From NCBI GenBank assembly GCA_050699815.1, contig JBOHFT010000069.1:1-20287 (forward strand): a stretch of DNA of 20,287 nucleotides, given 5' to 3'. The position numbers and the translations under genes were made by a program. Shown one piece after another: positions 1 to 7,457 of the stretch (its first letter is position 1; each line of letters opens with the position of its first letter). The notes under the pieces were generated by a model, which saw only the letters and a program-made list of their open reading frames with translations, was not told the origin of the DNA and did no database searches. This DNA is from GCA-003244245 sp050699815. Lineage in GTDB: Bacteria; Actinomycetota; Actinomycetes; Mycobacteriales; Pseudonocardiaceae.

Positions 1-59
1 GTCAGCTCGCCCTCGCGGATCGCTGCGGCCAGCTCGTGGGTGGTGGGTTCGGTGCTCAC
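1..59 (-). CDS. N-terminus of an unidentified protein running off the window (possibly amidase-like)
   Basis: Read on the minus strand, a GTG at 59 opens a frame that stays open to the window edge and encodes VSTEPTTHELAAAIREGELT. An AGAAAGG purine run lies about 8 bases upstream of the GTG, which is good Shine-Dalgarno support. A short helix ending in a phrase like AAAIREGELT is common at the N-terminus of amidase-signature (GatA-like) proteins. With 19 codons visible, the family is a guess. It points away from the DUF222 remnant that follows. Confidence 0.35.
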   Translation of the reverse strand, partial: MSTEPTTHELAAAIREGEL

Positions 60-98
60 GGGCCGGGCCTTTCTGGCGTTGGTACCGACCACCCGAAT

Positions 99-326
99 GT
101 GTGTTATTACCCGGTGGTCGTCTGGACCAGCCCCCTCGGGCAGACCTACCACACCCGCGGCGAACCGCTCATCCCTGACCTGCCCCAGCCGCTACCCCGC
201 GACGCCGACCCCGACCCGCCAGGCATCCCGATGACGTGGGAAGGACCGATCTTCTACCAGCCCGAACCACCACCACCGCCAGCGCGGCCACCACCCGCTG
301 AGCTGCCCGACCAACCGCCTTTCTGA
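99..326 (+). pseudogene. 3' remnant of a DUF222/13E12-type HNH endonuclease-like protein
   Basis: The plus-strand frame ending at 326 contains the phrase WTSPLGQTYHTRGEPLIPDL followed by a Pro/Asp-rich tail. This resembles the C-terminal end of actinobacterial DUF222 (13E12 repeat, HNH endonuclease-like) proteins, where the HNH core is followed by a segment like SPLGrtYrTRPePllPdLP. The HNH motif and the entire upstream part are absent, because a minus-strand gene start lies within about 40 bases. It is therefore a tail fragment, not a functional gene. The family is recalled from general pattern. The exact left limit of homology cannot be set by eye. Confidence 0.5.
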
Positions 327-828
327 CTATTCCACTCGCAGCGCCCGGCGGGCAGCCGACTTTGCCCGCCGGGCCGAAAGGTGGCGTATCTCAGCCATGT
401 GCGGCACTCCTGAGCCGGGACCATCGCCGGCGAGGCTTCGCAGCTCGGCCAGCGCGAGCTCACGCGTGTCGCGCCCGCCGATGAGGATCCGCCCGCCGTC
501 GAGCTCGAAGAAGCGCAGCAGCAGCGAGACGATCGTCGTCTTGCCCGCACCCGAGCGCCCCACGACCGCGACCCGCTCGCCGGGCGCCACGGTCAGCGAG
601 AAGCCGTCCAGTGCGCGCTCGGAACGCTCGGGGTAGCCGAAGCTGATGTCCTCGAAGCACAGCCCGGGTGGCTGGGCGATGCCGGTGACTGGCAGTGCGC
701 CCGATGATCTCGGCGACGGCCAAGCCCTGGGCCGCATAGCAGGCAGTCACCGCCAGCCCCAGCACGACATTCAGCCCGATCAGGCCACGCGTGAAGACCC
801 ACAGGCCCAGCAGACAGCGGTCGAACAC
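327..828 (-). pseudogene. ABC exporter-type (TMD-NBD) transporter gene with internal and 3' deletions
   Basis: A GTG at 828, 3 bases past the stop of the upstream lipoprotein gene, opens a frame beginning MFDRCLLGLWVFTRGLIGLN and reaching a first hydrophobic helix (ACYAAQGLAVAEIIG). At about 700 the reading jumps, in a different frame (the frame read from 737), to a nucleotide-binding domain start: CFEDISFGYPE, then Walker A GRSGAGKTT, then IGGRDTRELALAELRSL. Nearly the whole transmembrane domain of a normal 550-600 aa exporter-fold ABC half-transporter is missing. After AELRSL the sequence no longer resembles an NBD: the Q-loop, signature and Walker B are all lost. It is the last gene of operon A. 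Siderophore-linked IrtAB-like or CydDC-like proteins share this fold, and I cannot tell which. A second fragment of the same gene lies at 18200-18302. Confidence 0.75.
343..374. terminator. GC-rich perfect hairpin between convergent remnants
   Basis: GCCCGGCGGGC at 343-353 and its exact reverse complement GCCCGCCGGGC at 364-374 form an 11-bp stem with a 10-base loop. It sits at the 3' end of operon A and just past the end of the plus-strand DUF222 tail, which is where a bidirectional terminator is expected. There is no T-run on either side, which is usual for actinobacterial hairpin terminators. Confidence 0.65.
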
Positions 829-831
829 GGC

Positions 832-1815
832 TCAGCCCGGGCTGCCGCTGAGCTGGCGGGCCATTCGTTCGAGGCCGTCCACGGCGATCGGGCTGCCCTC
901 GACCTCGGGTCCGGTGACTCCCACGATGCTGTTACTGGTGACCGCCTTCATGGCGCTGACACCGGGAATCGCGAGCAGTTTCTGCTTCGCCTTCTCGAAG
1001 GTGTCCCCGGCCTCGTAGCCGTAGATGAGGATCACCACGTCGGGCTTCGCGCCGATGAACGCCTCGACGTTCAGCGCGGAGTCCTGGCCGACGCTGCCCA
1101 GCGCGTTGGCCAGCCCGAGCGTCGCCATCTGATCGCTGACGATGGCCTGGTCACCGTAGGTGTACCTCGCGTCCCCGAGGAAGTAGATAACGGCTGCGGT
1201 CTTGCGATCCCCCGCTGGCCGGGCTGCCTTCACGGCGTCGATCCGCTGCCCGAGACCACGCGCCGACTCGGTGGCTTGCTGCTCGGTGCCGAAGACCTGG
1301 CCGAGGAACGTGATGTCGTCGAGGACGTCCGTGAGCTGGCCCCCGTCGCCGGTACCGCCGCCGTGCGGACCGCAGTACGCGGTCTGGACGTAGATCGGGA
1401 TTCTGACGCCGGCCAGGTCCTCCGCGGTGGTCTTGCCCGGGCCGTAGCCGATCACCATGTCGGCCTTGGCCCCGAGTATTTTCTCCAGGCTCGGCTGCTC
1501 GGCGTCGATGATCGGCTTGTTCTGCACCGCCGTGCCGGCCGGGCCAGTCGCCGGGACCTCGTACTCGCCGGCTCGGGCCACGACCCGGTCGCTGGCGCCC
1601 ACCTGGTGGAGCACGTCGACTGCCGGGGTGCCGATCGTGAGCAGCTTCTCGGGCGGGCGCTCGATCGTGATCTTCTTGCCGCAGTTGTCGAACGTCAGCG
1701 GGAACTGGCTCGGGGCGGCGGAGCTCGGGGCGGCGGACGTGGCGCCGCCACAGCCGGCGAGCCCGGCGAGCCCGACGAGGACGCAGCAGGCGGTGATCCA
1801 CCAGAGGCGCTTCAT
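832..1815 (-). CDS. FecB/BtuF-type metal-chelate binding lipoprotein 1
   Basis: This 327-aa protein is a periplasmic-binding-protein-2 family lipoprotein that would deliver a metal-chelate to the adjacent permease. The N-terminus MKRLWWITACCVLVGLAGLAGC is a lipoprotein signal with the lipidated Cys at residue 22. The mature part starts with FPLTFDNCGKKITIERPPEKLL, typical of FecB-like proteins, and runs through two lobes to a C-terminal VDGLERMARQL helix. Cys45 and Cys148 match Cys pairs in the other two binding proteins of this window. The ATG has AAGGAG 7 bases upstream, and the gene begins 14 bases after the permease stop, so it is in the same operon. The family covers siderophores, haem, cobalamin and other chelates. 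Substrate is not readable, but the operon promoter has a Nur-like box, which suggests a nickel or cobalt complex. Confidence 0.9.
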   Translation of the reverse strand: MKRLWWITACCVLVGLAGLAGCGGATSAAPSSAAPSQFPLTFDNCGKKITIERPPEKLLTIGTPAVDVLHQVGASDRVVARAGEYEVPATGPAGTAVQNKPIIDAEQPSLEKILGAKADMVIGYGPGKTTAEDLAGVRIPIYVQTAYCGPHGGGTGDGGQLTDVLDDITFLGQVFGTEQQATESARGLGQRIDAVKAARPAGDRKTAAVIYFLGDARYTYGDQAIVSDQMATLGLANALGSVGQDSALNVEAFIGAKPDVVILIYGYEAGDTFEKAKQKLLAIPGVSAMKAVTSNSIVGVTGPEVEGSPIAVDGLERMARQLSGSPG

Positions 1816-1829
1816 GGTGAGTCTCCTTG

Positions 1830-3011
1830 TCAGGTCACGGCGCCGTGGAAGCGGCGGACGAGCACGATCAGGAACGGCGTGCCGACGAGCGCGGTGATGA
1901 TGCCGAGGGGGACCTCCGCGGGCTGCAGGGCGACGCGGGCGGCCACGTCGGCCCAGACGAGGAAGATCGCGCCGATGAGGGCCGACACCGCGAGGACCCG
2001 ACGGTGCTCACCACCGACGAGCCGGCGCGCGAGGTGGGGCACGACGAGGCCCACGAACCCGATGGCGCCCGACACCGCGACGACGGCACCCACGCAGACC
2101 GAGACCAGCACGAACACCTGGATGCGGAACCGGGCCGGGTGGGTCCCGAGGGCCAGCGCGGTCTCGTCGCCGATGGCCAGTGCATCGAGGCGGCGGCCCC
2201 ACACCAGGAGCAGCGCGAAGCTTCCCGCCACCGTGAGCGCCGCCACCGGAACCGATGACCACCGGGCCAGGTCAAGCGAACCCAGCAGCCAGAACAGGAC
2301 CGCCTTGACGCCCTCACGGGAGTGCGACGCGAAGATCAGGAAGCTGGTGGTGGCCGACAGCGCGTACCCCACCGTCACCCCGGCGAGCAGCAGCCGCGTC
2401 GAGGTCAGCCGGCCGCCGACCCGGGCGATGAGCAGCACGGCTGCGGTCGCGGCCAGCGCCCCGAGGAACGCGGTGCCCGTGAGCGAACTAGACCCCAGGC
2501 CGACGCCGAAACCGAACAGGATCGCGGCGGCGGCACCCGTGGAGGCGCCCGAGGACACCCCGAGGATGAACGGGTCCGCCAGCACGTTGCGGACCAGGGC
2601 CTGGAGCGCGACCCCGCTCACCGCGAGCCCCGCGCCGACGATCGCCCCGAGCAAGACCCGGGGGCTGCGCACCACCCACACGATGCTGTCCTCGGCGGCC
2701 GGCCAGCTCACCGTCGCAGGCCAGCCGAGCGTGTGGTGGCCGATCACCTGCCACACCGTGGCCGGCGAGACCGGGACCGGCCCGAGGCTCACCCCTGCCG
2801 CGATCGTGACCTCTACCACAGTGCCCAGGCCGCCGAGCCACCAGCGGGTCCGCTTGCGCCGTTGAGCCCGGCCGAGATCGTCGATCGCATCGGCCGGTGG
2901 GGCGCCGGGCGCGAGGGACCCTGCCTGCGGGCGGTGCAGGGTCACGTCCGAATCGACCATCTGCGTGGTCAACTCGTCGAGTGGGTTGAGCACGGAGCAC
3001 CGCCGTCTCAT
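1830..3011 (-). CDS. BtuC/FecCD-type ABC importer permease 1
   Basis: This 393-aa inner-membrane permease of the FecCD family normally works as a homodimer with a FepC-type ATPase. The first ~85 residues are a cytoplasmic extension. Membrane helices then follow from LGGLGTVVEVTIAAGVSLGP onward. Family landmarks include SPRVLLGAIVGAGLAVSGVA, the NVLADPFILGVSSGAS segment and a C-terminal GAIGFVGLVVPHLARRL. The ATG at 3011 is chosen because the Nur-type promoter ends about 20 bases upstream; an in-frame extension to 3167 would pass through the promoter. A G-rich GGGGGG stretch precedes the ATG. It is the first gene of operon A, followed by its binding protein. The operon contains no ATPase of the matching type. 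It is a close paralogue of the permease at 5124-6227. Confidence 0.93.
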   Translation of the reverse strand: MRRRCSVLNPLDELTTQMVDSDVTLHRPQAGSLAPGAPPADAIDDLGRAQRRKRTRWWLGGLGTVVEVTIAAGVSLGPVPVSPATVWQVIGHHTLGWPATVSWPAAEDSIVWVVRSPRVLLGAIVGAGLAVSGVALQALVRNVLADPFILGVSSGASTGAAAAILFGFGVGLGSSSLTGTAFLGALAATAAVLLIARVGGRLTSTRLLLAGVTVGYALSATTSFLIFASHSREGVKAVLFWLLGSLDLARWSSVPVAALTVAGSFALLLVWGRRLDALAIGDETALALGTHPARFRIQVFVLVSVCVGAVVAVSGAIGFVGLVVPHLARRLVGGEHRRVLAVSALIGAIFLVWADVAARVALQPAEVPLGIITALVGTPFLIVLVRRFHGAVT

Positions 3012-3033
3012 CGAGCCACCCCCCAGTTGGAGC

Positions 3034-3072
3034 ACACTAGACACGATCGAGTGATTATGCAAGATACTGGCA
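3034..3072 (-). promoter_or_regulatory. Operon A promoter with Nur-like box over the -35
   Basis: On the minus strand, a -35 TTGCAT (complement of 3057-3062) and a -10 TAGTGT (complement of 3034-3039) are separated by 17 bases. The palindrome TGCAAGATACTGGCA at 3058-3072 overlaps the -35. It fits TGCaA-N5-TgGCA, close to the Streptomyces Nur box. A second imperfect palindrome (GACACGATCGAGTG, 3040-3053) fills the spacer. An extra inverted repeat, GCAAGAT at 3059-3065 with ATCTTGC at 3078-3084, overlaps the box. Predicted transcription starts about 20 bases before the ATG at 3011. Confidence 0.75.
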
Positions 3073-3278
3073 ACAGCATCTTGCGCGCCGAAAAAGTACA
3101 TCCCTTGTAAACTCAATCGATGTCCACTGTTGCTTCTGAAAAATAGTTGCTCCTGCCGACTGACCACGCCAGATCGATGAGGGGGACCTCGCGCTGGAGC
3201 GGGCGAAGAGAGCCGGGGAACTCATTCTGCCAGCCTGAGCCACCTACGGCGCTGCGACGATGTATCGACCACTGCTCG
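3073..3278. other. Intergenic stretch between operons A and B, no convincing gene
   Basis: About 200 bases lie between the operon A promoter and the stop of the operon B lipoprotein gene. The left part (3085-3145) is unusually AT-rich for this window. A short plus-strand open stretch, 3164-3238, reads IDEGDLALERAKRAGELILP before a stop and looks protein-like, so it may be the tail of a lost gene. I do not recognise it. No clear terminator hairpin was seen. Confidence 0.4.
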
Positions 3279-4241
3279 TCATTTCAGCGCGGCGAGTCCT
3301 TGCGCGATCGTTTCGAGCCCGTCGACGGCGAGTGGGCCGCCGACCAGGTAGGTGAAGTTGATCGCGATGAGCCGGTTCTCGCGAACCGCGGTGAGCTGGT
3401 CGAGCGGGGTCATGCTGCGCAGCGCCCGCTCGGCGTCGGCGCCGTTTTTGATGCTGGTCTCGGAGCCGCCGAAGGTGAGCACGATGACCTCGGGGTTGCG
3501 GGCGAGCAGCTCTTCGGTGCTCACCTCGGTGACCCGCTTGTTGACGTCGGCGAACACGTTGGCCAGGCCCAGCGTCTCGAGCACGGTGTTGCTCATGGCG
3601 GGCCCGCCGTAGACTCTCACCTGGTTCTCGCTGACGTACACGTTCGCTGCGGTGCGCGCGGAGCTGCCCTGGACCTGCCTCCCGACAGCGTCGACCCGGC
3701 TGCGGAGATCGGCGACGGTCTTCGTGGCGACGTCCTCGGTGCCGAGGATCTGCCCGTAGGTCTCCAGCGTGCGGTAGACGCCGTCGAAGTCCGCCGTCGT
3801 ATCACAGCGCCAGGACGGGACAATCGAGTCGATTCCGGCCGCCTCGAGATCCGCCGCAGGGGTGTCCAGACCGGCATAGCTCACCACGAGGTCGGGCTGC
3901 TGGCCGATGATGGCCTCCCGGGAGGGCTCGCCGTTGGTGGTGATCTGGGGGATGTCGCGGAGCCCGTTCTCGTACGGCCCCAGGGGTGCGCCGCCTTCCG
4001 CAGACCGCGCGATGATCCGGTCGGCGGCGCCGATGGCGGCCAGCGCGGTCGCGGAGTCGGAGGCGACCGTCAGCACCCGCCTGGCGGGCTGCTCGATGGT
4101 CACCGTGCGCTCGCAGCTCGGCACGGTCAGGGGGAACCTGCCTGCCGGGCCCGCGCCCGTGGACTGGCCGTCACCGCCACAGGCGCCGAGCAGCAACAGG
4201 CTGGCGACCAGCATCGCGTGCATCATCGCTCTGCCGTGCAC
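3279..4241 (-). CDS. FecB/BtuF-type metal-chelate binding lipoprotein 2
   Basis: This 320-aa periplasmic-binding-protein-2 family lipoprotein is the last gene of operon B. A GTG at 4241 is the best start: GGAAGGGAG lies 5 bases upstream, and the position is 27 bases past the dioxygenase stop. Two ATG codons slightly downstream are alternatives. The signal sequence ends in LLLLGAC with Cys21 as the lipid anchor, then a Gly/Ser linker, then FPLTVPSCERTVTIEQPARR. Cys43 and Cys146 match pairs in the other two binding proteins. The C-terminus ends INFTYLVGGPLAVDGLETIA, the usual last helix of the fold. Similarity to binding protein 1 is clear but not close, so the two may take different complexes. 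Its partners are the permease and dioxygenase upstream. Confidence 0.9.
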   Translation of the reverse strand: MHGRAMMHAMLVASLLLLGACGGDGQSTGAGPAGRFPLTVPSCERTVTIEQPARRVLTVASDSATALAAIGAADRIIARSAEGGAPLGPYENGLRDIPQITTNGEPSREAIIGQQPDLVVSYAGLDTPAADLEAAGIDSIVPSWRCDTTADFDGVYRTLETYGQILGTEDVATKTVADLRSRVDAVGRQVQGSSARTAANVYVSENQVRVYGGPAMSNTVLETLGLANVFADVNKRVTEVSTEELLARNPEVIVLTFGGSETSIKNGADAERALRSMTPLDQLTAVRENRLIAINFTYLVGGPLAVDGLETIAQGLAALK

Positions 4242-4267
4242 GATTGCTCCCTTCCGTGAACCATGAG

Positions 4268-5095
4268 TCACCAGGCACCGTCGGACGTGCACCGCAGCAC
4301 GTGGGTTGTCCGGGTGCCGTCGTGGGCCCGCACACCGTGCAGGCACCGGTAGTTGTCGAGGACCAGGACCTCGCCCGCGTCCAGAGTGGTGTCAGTCCGG
4401 GCCTGCGCGGTCAGGGTCGCCAGCAGATCGGCGTAGGCGTTGATCTGCTGCTCGTGCTCCTCCCACCGGGTTTCGCGCGGCGCCGGCTGCGCGTAGTCGG
4501 GGGTGCGGACGATCATCCGGCCACCGCGGGTCCACTCGATCAGGCGGCAGACCCGCGGTGGGGGGTGCACGTCCGGGCTTGGCACCCGTGAGGTGACGTC
4601 GACATCGACGGTGGTGAGGAATCGGTACAGCCCGGGCGCCTGGTCGCGGATCCGGTCGACCAGGCGGTAGCCGTCGACCAGCAACGACTGCCCGCCGGTG
4701 GGCGCCGGGGCGGCGCACAGGATCACGACGTAGTCGACGTCGGGGTGGCGCAGATGCACCCGGCGGTCGTGGATGTCGACGACGACGCTGGCCCCGTCCC
4801 GGTGCAGCCCCAGCGCCTCGCCGTGGTCTGTGGTCTTCTCCCGGACCTGCTCCAGCTTGCGCAGCCGTGTCCCCAGCAGCGCCGCGGCCGCGTTCACGGC
4901 ACTGTCCGCCGCCACCGGCCAGCCGGTCAGGATCACCGCGCCGTCACGTTGCAGCAATACCCGCGCTGGGAACGTACCCTGGCGCGGGAGGCGTTTCGGG
5001 ACGAAGTCCAGGTTCTCGACCACCTCGTGGAGTTCAGATCGCACGGCGCCGTCCCGATTCCCGCCCGCGGTGAGTGGTCGCATTCCCATTCGCAT
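4268..5095 (-). CDS. TauD-like Fe(II)/2-oxoglutarate dioxygenase 1
   Basis: This 275-aa cytoplasmic oxygenase of the TauD/TfdA-clavaminate synthase-like fold would couple 2-oxoglutarate decarboxylation to hydroxylation or oxidative cleavage of a substrate. The facial triad is visible: His98-Arg-Asp100 in LGLHRDGAS, and distal His253 in YRCLHGVRAH. Arg262 or Arg268 would bind the 2-oxoglutarate carboxylate. GGQSLLVDGYRLVD at about 134-147 is the family phrase before the lid. The ATG at 5095 has GAAGGAG 5 bases upstream; two more in-frame ATGs follow within 15 bases. It lies between a permease and a binding protein, with gaps of 28 and 26 bases, which is unusual for a transport operon. A paralogue of identical length is at 7759-8586. 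Substrate is unknown; modification or breakdown of the imported chelator is an inference. Confidence 0.88.
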   Translation of the reverse strand: MRMGMRPLTAGGNRDGAVRSELHEVVENLDFVPKRLPRQGTFPARVLLQRDGAVILTGWPVAADSAVNAAAALLGTRLRKLEQVREKTTDHGEALGLHRDGASVVVDIHDRRVHLRHPDVDYVVILCAAPAPTGGQSLLVDGYRLVDRIRDQAPGLYRFLTTVDVDVTSRVPSPDVHPPPRVCRLIEWTRGGRMIVRTPDYAQPAPRETRWEEHEQQINAYADLLATLTAQARTDTTLDAGEVLVLDNYRCLHGVRAHDGTRTTHVLRCTSDGAW

Positions 5096-5123
5096 TCCCG
5101 CTCCTTCTCGTGACGTCCGTCAG

Positions 5124-6227
5124 CTAGGTGGACATGGGGTGGAAACGGCGGACGAGAATGATCAGCAGCGGGGCGCCGACGACCGCGGTGACGATGCCCA
5201 GCGGCAGCTCGCGGGGTGCGAAGGCGATCCGGGCGACCACGTCGGCCCAGACCAGGAAGATGGCTCCGATCAGGGCGGCGACGGGGTAGACCCGCCGATG
5301 TGCACCGCCCACGCACAGGCGGGCGACGTGGGGCACGACGAGGCCGACGAAACCGATCCCGCCGGAGACGGCGACCACCGCCCCGACGCACAGCGACACC
5401 ACCGCGAGCGCCTGGATGCGGAACCGGGTGGGTGGCACCCCGAGCGTGCGGGCGGTGTCGTCGCCGATGGCCAGCGCGTCGAAGCGCCGCCCCCACAGCA
5501 CGAGCGCCACCAGCGCTGCCCCCACGACGAGCACTGCGATGCCCACCGACGACCACCGGGCCAGGCTCAGCGAGCCGAGCAGCCAGAACAGCACCGCCCG
5601 GGCTCCTTCCGGGGTGTCCGAGGCGAAGATCAGGAAACTGGTCGCCGCGGACAGGACGTAGCCGATGGTCACGCCGGCGAGCAGCAGCCGGATGGCGGTG
5701 ATCTGGCCGCCCACCCTCGCCAGCAGGTACAGGGCTGCCGTCGCGGCCAGGGCGCCGACGAACGCACTCGCGGTCAGCGAGCTCGCGCCGACAGCGGCGC
5801 CGACTCCGAACAGAATGGTCGCGGCCGCACCGGTGGAGGCGCCCGACGTCACGCCGAGGATGTAGGGGTCGGCGAGCACGTTACGCACCATGGCCTGCAG
5901 CGCCGCCCCGGTCAGCGCCAGACCAGCGCCGACCACAGCCCCGAGCACCACGCGCGGCATCCGCACCAGCCACACGATGCTGTCCTCAGCCCCCGACCAG
6001 CTCACCGCCTGGGGCCATCCGACCAGGTGATACGTCACGATCCGGGTGGCAGTGCCGGGCGCGATCCCCACCGGACCCAGACCCACGGCGACGGGCAACG
6101 TCACGACGAGCAGGATGCCCAGGCCACCGGCCCAGAGCAGGGTATGCCGCCGCCGGCGGCCCTGATCGAGATCATCGATCAGGGCTGGCTCTGGCAGCAT
6201 CGCGACCGCCGGGTCAGACAGCCTCAT
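5124..6227 (-). CDS. BtuC/FecCD-type ABC importer permease 2
   Basis: This 367-aa polytopic permease of the FecCD family is the first gene of operon B. It has an N-terminal cytoplasmic tail rich in Arg (DQGRRRRHTLLWAGG), then about ten membrane helices. Landmarks are MPRVVLGAVVGAGLALTGAA, RNVLADPYILGVTSGASTG and VSGGIGFVGLVVPHVARL. The ATG at 6227 is preceded by GAGGAAGG about 10 bases upstream. A TTG at 6269 would extend it by 14 residues but has no better ribosome site. The protein is strongly similar to permease 1 along its whole length, including the shared phrase AEDSIVW, so the two genes probably arose by duplication. No ATPase gene follows in the operon. The frameshifted ATPase at 6410-7188 lies just upstream of the promoter. 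Confidence 0.93.
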   Translation of the reverse strand: MRLSDPAVAMLPEPALIDDLDQGRRRRHTLLWAGGLGILLVVTLPVAVGLGPVGIAPGTATRIVTYHLVGWPQAVSWSGAEDSIVWLVRMPRVVLGAVVGAGLALTGAALQAMVRNVLADPYILGVTSGASTGAAATILFGVGAAVGASSLTASAFVGALAATAALYLLARVGGQITAIRLLLAGVTIGYVLSAATSFLIFASDTPEGARAVLFWLLGSLSLARWSSVGIAVLVVGAALVALVLWGRRFDALAIGDDTARTLGVPPTRFRIQALAVVSLCVGAVVAVSGGIGFVGLVVPHVARLCVGGAHRRVYPVAALIGAIFLVWADVVARIAFAPRELPLGIVTAVVGAPLLIILVRRFHPMST

Positions 6228-6288
6228 CGGGTCACGGCCTTCCTCGCGGGTAGCCGCGCCCCACGTCAACTACTGCCTCTTATGGGTG

Positions 6289-6331
6289 ACAATAAGCTGC
6301 ACTATCGTGTTAATGCAAGTATCTGGCATTA
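6289..6331 (-). promoter_or_regulatory. Operon B promoter with the most perfect Nur-like box
   Basis: On the minus strand, -35 TTGCAT (complement of 6313-6318) and -10 TATTGT (complement of 6289-6294) are 18 bases apart. The box TGCAAGTATCTGGCA (6314-6328) is extended to a 21-base palindrome at 6311-6331 with perfect TAATGC and GCATTA arms. It overlaps the -35. Predicted leader to the ATG at 6227 is about 55 bases. Confidence 0.78.
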
Positions 6332-6409
6332 ATCTGAATCGGCAGCCGACCAGGGGGCAACGCCCTGCGTCAGTCCGCACCCAGCGCTCGCGAGGTGCGC
6401 GACGTGGAG

Positions 6410-7188
6410 CTACTCACCGCACTCTGAGGAGCTACCGAGCGGCCCGAAGACCAGTTGCAGGGATCCGAGTTCTGACAGCCGGCGGACCGACACCTCATAG
6501 ACCGGTTCGAGCACCTCGGGGGTCAGCACGTCCTCGGTCCGGCCGGCGCAGGCGACCTTGCCGCTGTCGAGCAGGACGAGTTGTTCGCAGTAGCGGGCAG
6601 CGAGATTGAGGTCGTGCAGCACCACGATCGTCGTGACCCCGAGGTCGCGGATCAGGCCGAGGACCTCGTGCTGGTAGCGGATGTCTAGGTGGTTGGTGGG
6701 CTCGTCGAGCAGGAGATGGTCGGCCTGCTGGGCGAGCGCGCGGGCGATGAGCACCCGCTGCTTTTCCCCCCGGACAGCGACGGGAAGTTCCGGTCGGCGA
6801 GATGCCGCGCCCCCACTCGCGTCAAGGCGGCCGCCGCAGCGCGGTAGTCATCCACGGTGTAACGCTGCAACGCCGAGCGCAGCGGTGAACGGCCGAGCAG
6901 CACCACGTCGGCGACCGTGACCGGGATCTCAGGCGGGCTTTCCTGGGCGACCACGGCGAACCGGCGGGCGACCTGCCGCGGCCCGAGCGCTGCGACCGGC
7001 GTGTCATCGATGGTGACCAGGCCGGCCCGCGGGCGAAGCGCGTTGTACAGCACCCGCAACAGGGTCGTCTTGCCCGAGCCGTTGGGTCCGATCAGGCCGA
7101 CCACCTGGCCGGGCAGGGCGACGAGCCCGACGTCGGCGAGCACGAGGTTGCCGTCGTAGTCAAACGAGATGCCCTCAGCCGAGATCAC
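6410..7188 (-). pseudogene. FepC/BtuD-type ABC ATPase with a -1 frameshift in the signature motif
   Basis: Two overlapping frames together encode a complete ATPase of about 259 residues. The first part (GTG at 7188) carries Walker A GPNGSGKTTLL, the Q-loop VAQESPPEIP and the start of the ABC signature, FPSLSGG. It then shifts to a nonsense tail. The second frame resumes with LIARALAQQ, Walker B LLLDEPTNHLD and switch VVLHDLNLAA. The break is in a run of six G (plus-strand C run 6766-6771). One extra G would restore LSGGEKQRVLIARA, as in the intact ATPase at 11312-12130. It may be a true mutation or a sequencing error in the homopolymer. Without correction the product is inactive. The start has only a weak GGGAAG about 12 bases upstream. 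Confidence 0.85.
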
Positions 7189-7219
7189 GGCACGCAGCGC
7201 TTCCCGATCGGTACGTTGC

Positions 7220-7232
7220 GGTCACGGTGACC
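7220..7232. promoter_or_regulatory. Perfect short palindrome GGTCAC-N-GTGACC upstream of the ATPase
   Basis: GGTCACGGTGACC has perfect 6-base arms around one central base. It lies 32-44 bases upstream of the ATPase GTG at 7188, where an operator could sit. It differs from the Nur-like boxes elsewhere in the window. No regulator can be named, and a chance palindrome in GC-rich DNA is possible. Confidence 0.35.
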
Positions 7233-7281
7233 CCCTGACTCAGCGCGGACGTGGTGTCCGCCATGGCGGCGACGAGCCCCA

Positions 7282-7457
7282 CTATCCTTTGCCAACGTGC
7301 TCAACGGCTTGGGCTCGCCCGATGCCCCCATAGGCATTGCTGCCGGGGCTCTCGGTGAAATAAACGGCCCCATCGGGGCCTGCGGAGATGCCATCAGCTC
7401 GACCGCGGGATCCTGCTTGCGGATGCGAGCAGCAGGCAGTTCCGTACGACCTTCATG
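7282..7457 (-). pseudogene. Remnant of a secreted beta-propeller protein (Vgb/NHL-like)
   Basis: On the minus strand an ATG at 7457 with GGAG upstream begins a lipoprotein-like signal, MKVVRNCLLLASAS, which soon stops. In another frame, DGISAGPDGAVYFTESPGSN follows and ends at 7282. The phrase pDGIsaGPDGavyFTES is the repeat motif of streptogramin lyase (Vgb)/NHL/SMP-30-like six-bladed propellers, normally about 300 residues. Only one blade and the signal region remain, in different frames, so this is debris. The family call rests on one repeat. Confidence 0.45.

Noticed and set aside
646..2865. A very long plus-strand open frame (739 codons) opposite the binding protein and permease
   Set aside because: It is antisense to two clear genes with signal peptide, ribosome site and membrane helices. 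Its product is low-complexity Asp/Arg/Ala-rich, typical of a shadow frame in GC-rich DNA. The same applies to the long antisense frame at 4773-6332.
3058..3072. Zur or Fur box instead of a Nur box
   Set aside because: Actinobacterial Zur sites are built on TGAaAATcATTttCA-like arms, and iron-repressor sites (IdeR/DmdR) on TTAGGTTAGGCTAACCTAA-like arms. The TGC/GCA arms with a 5-base centre fit Nur better. Recognition by eye does not exclude another Fur-family member.
3012..3167. N-terminal extension of permease 1 to an upstream start
   Set aside because: The extension would translate the -10, spacer, -35 and Nur-like box. The ATG at 3011 is positioned about 20 bases after the predicted transcript start.
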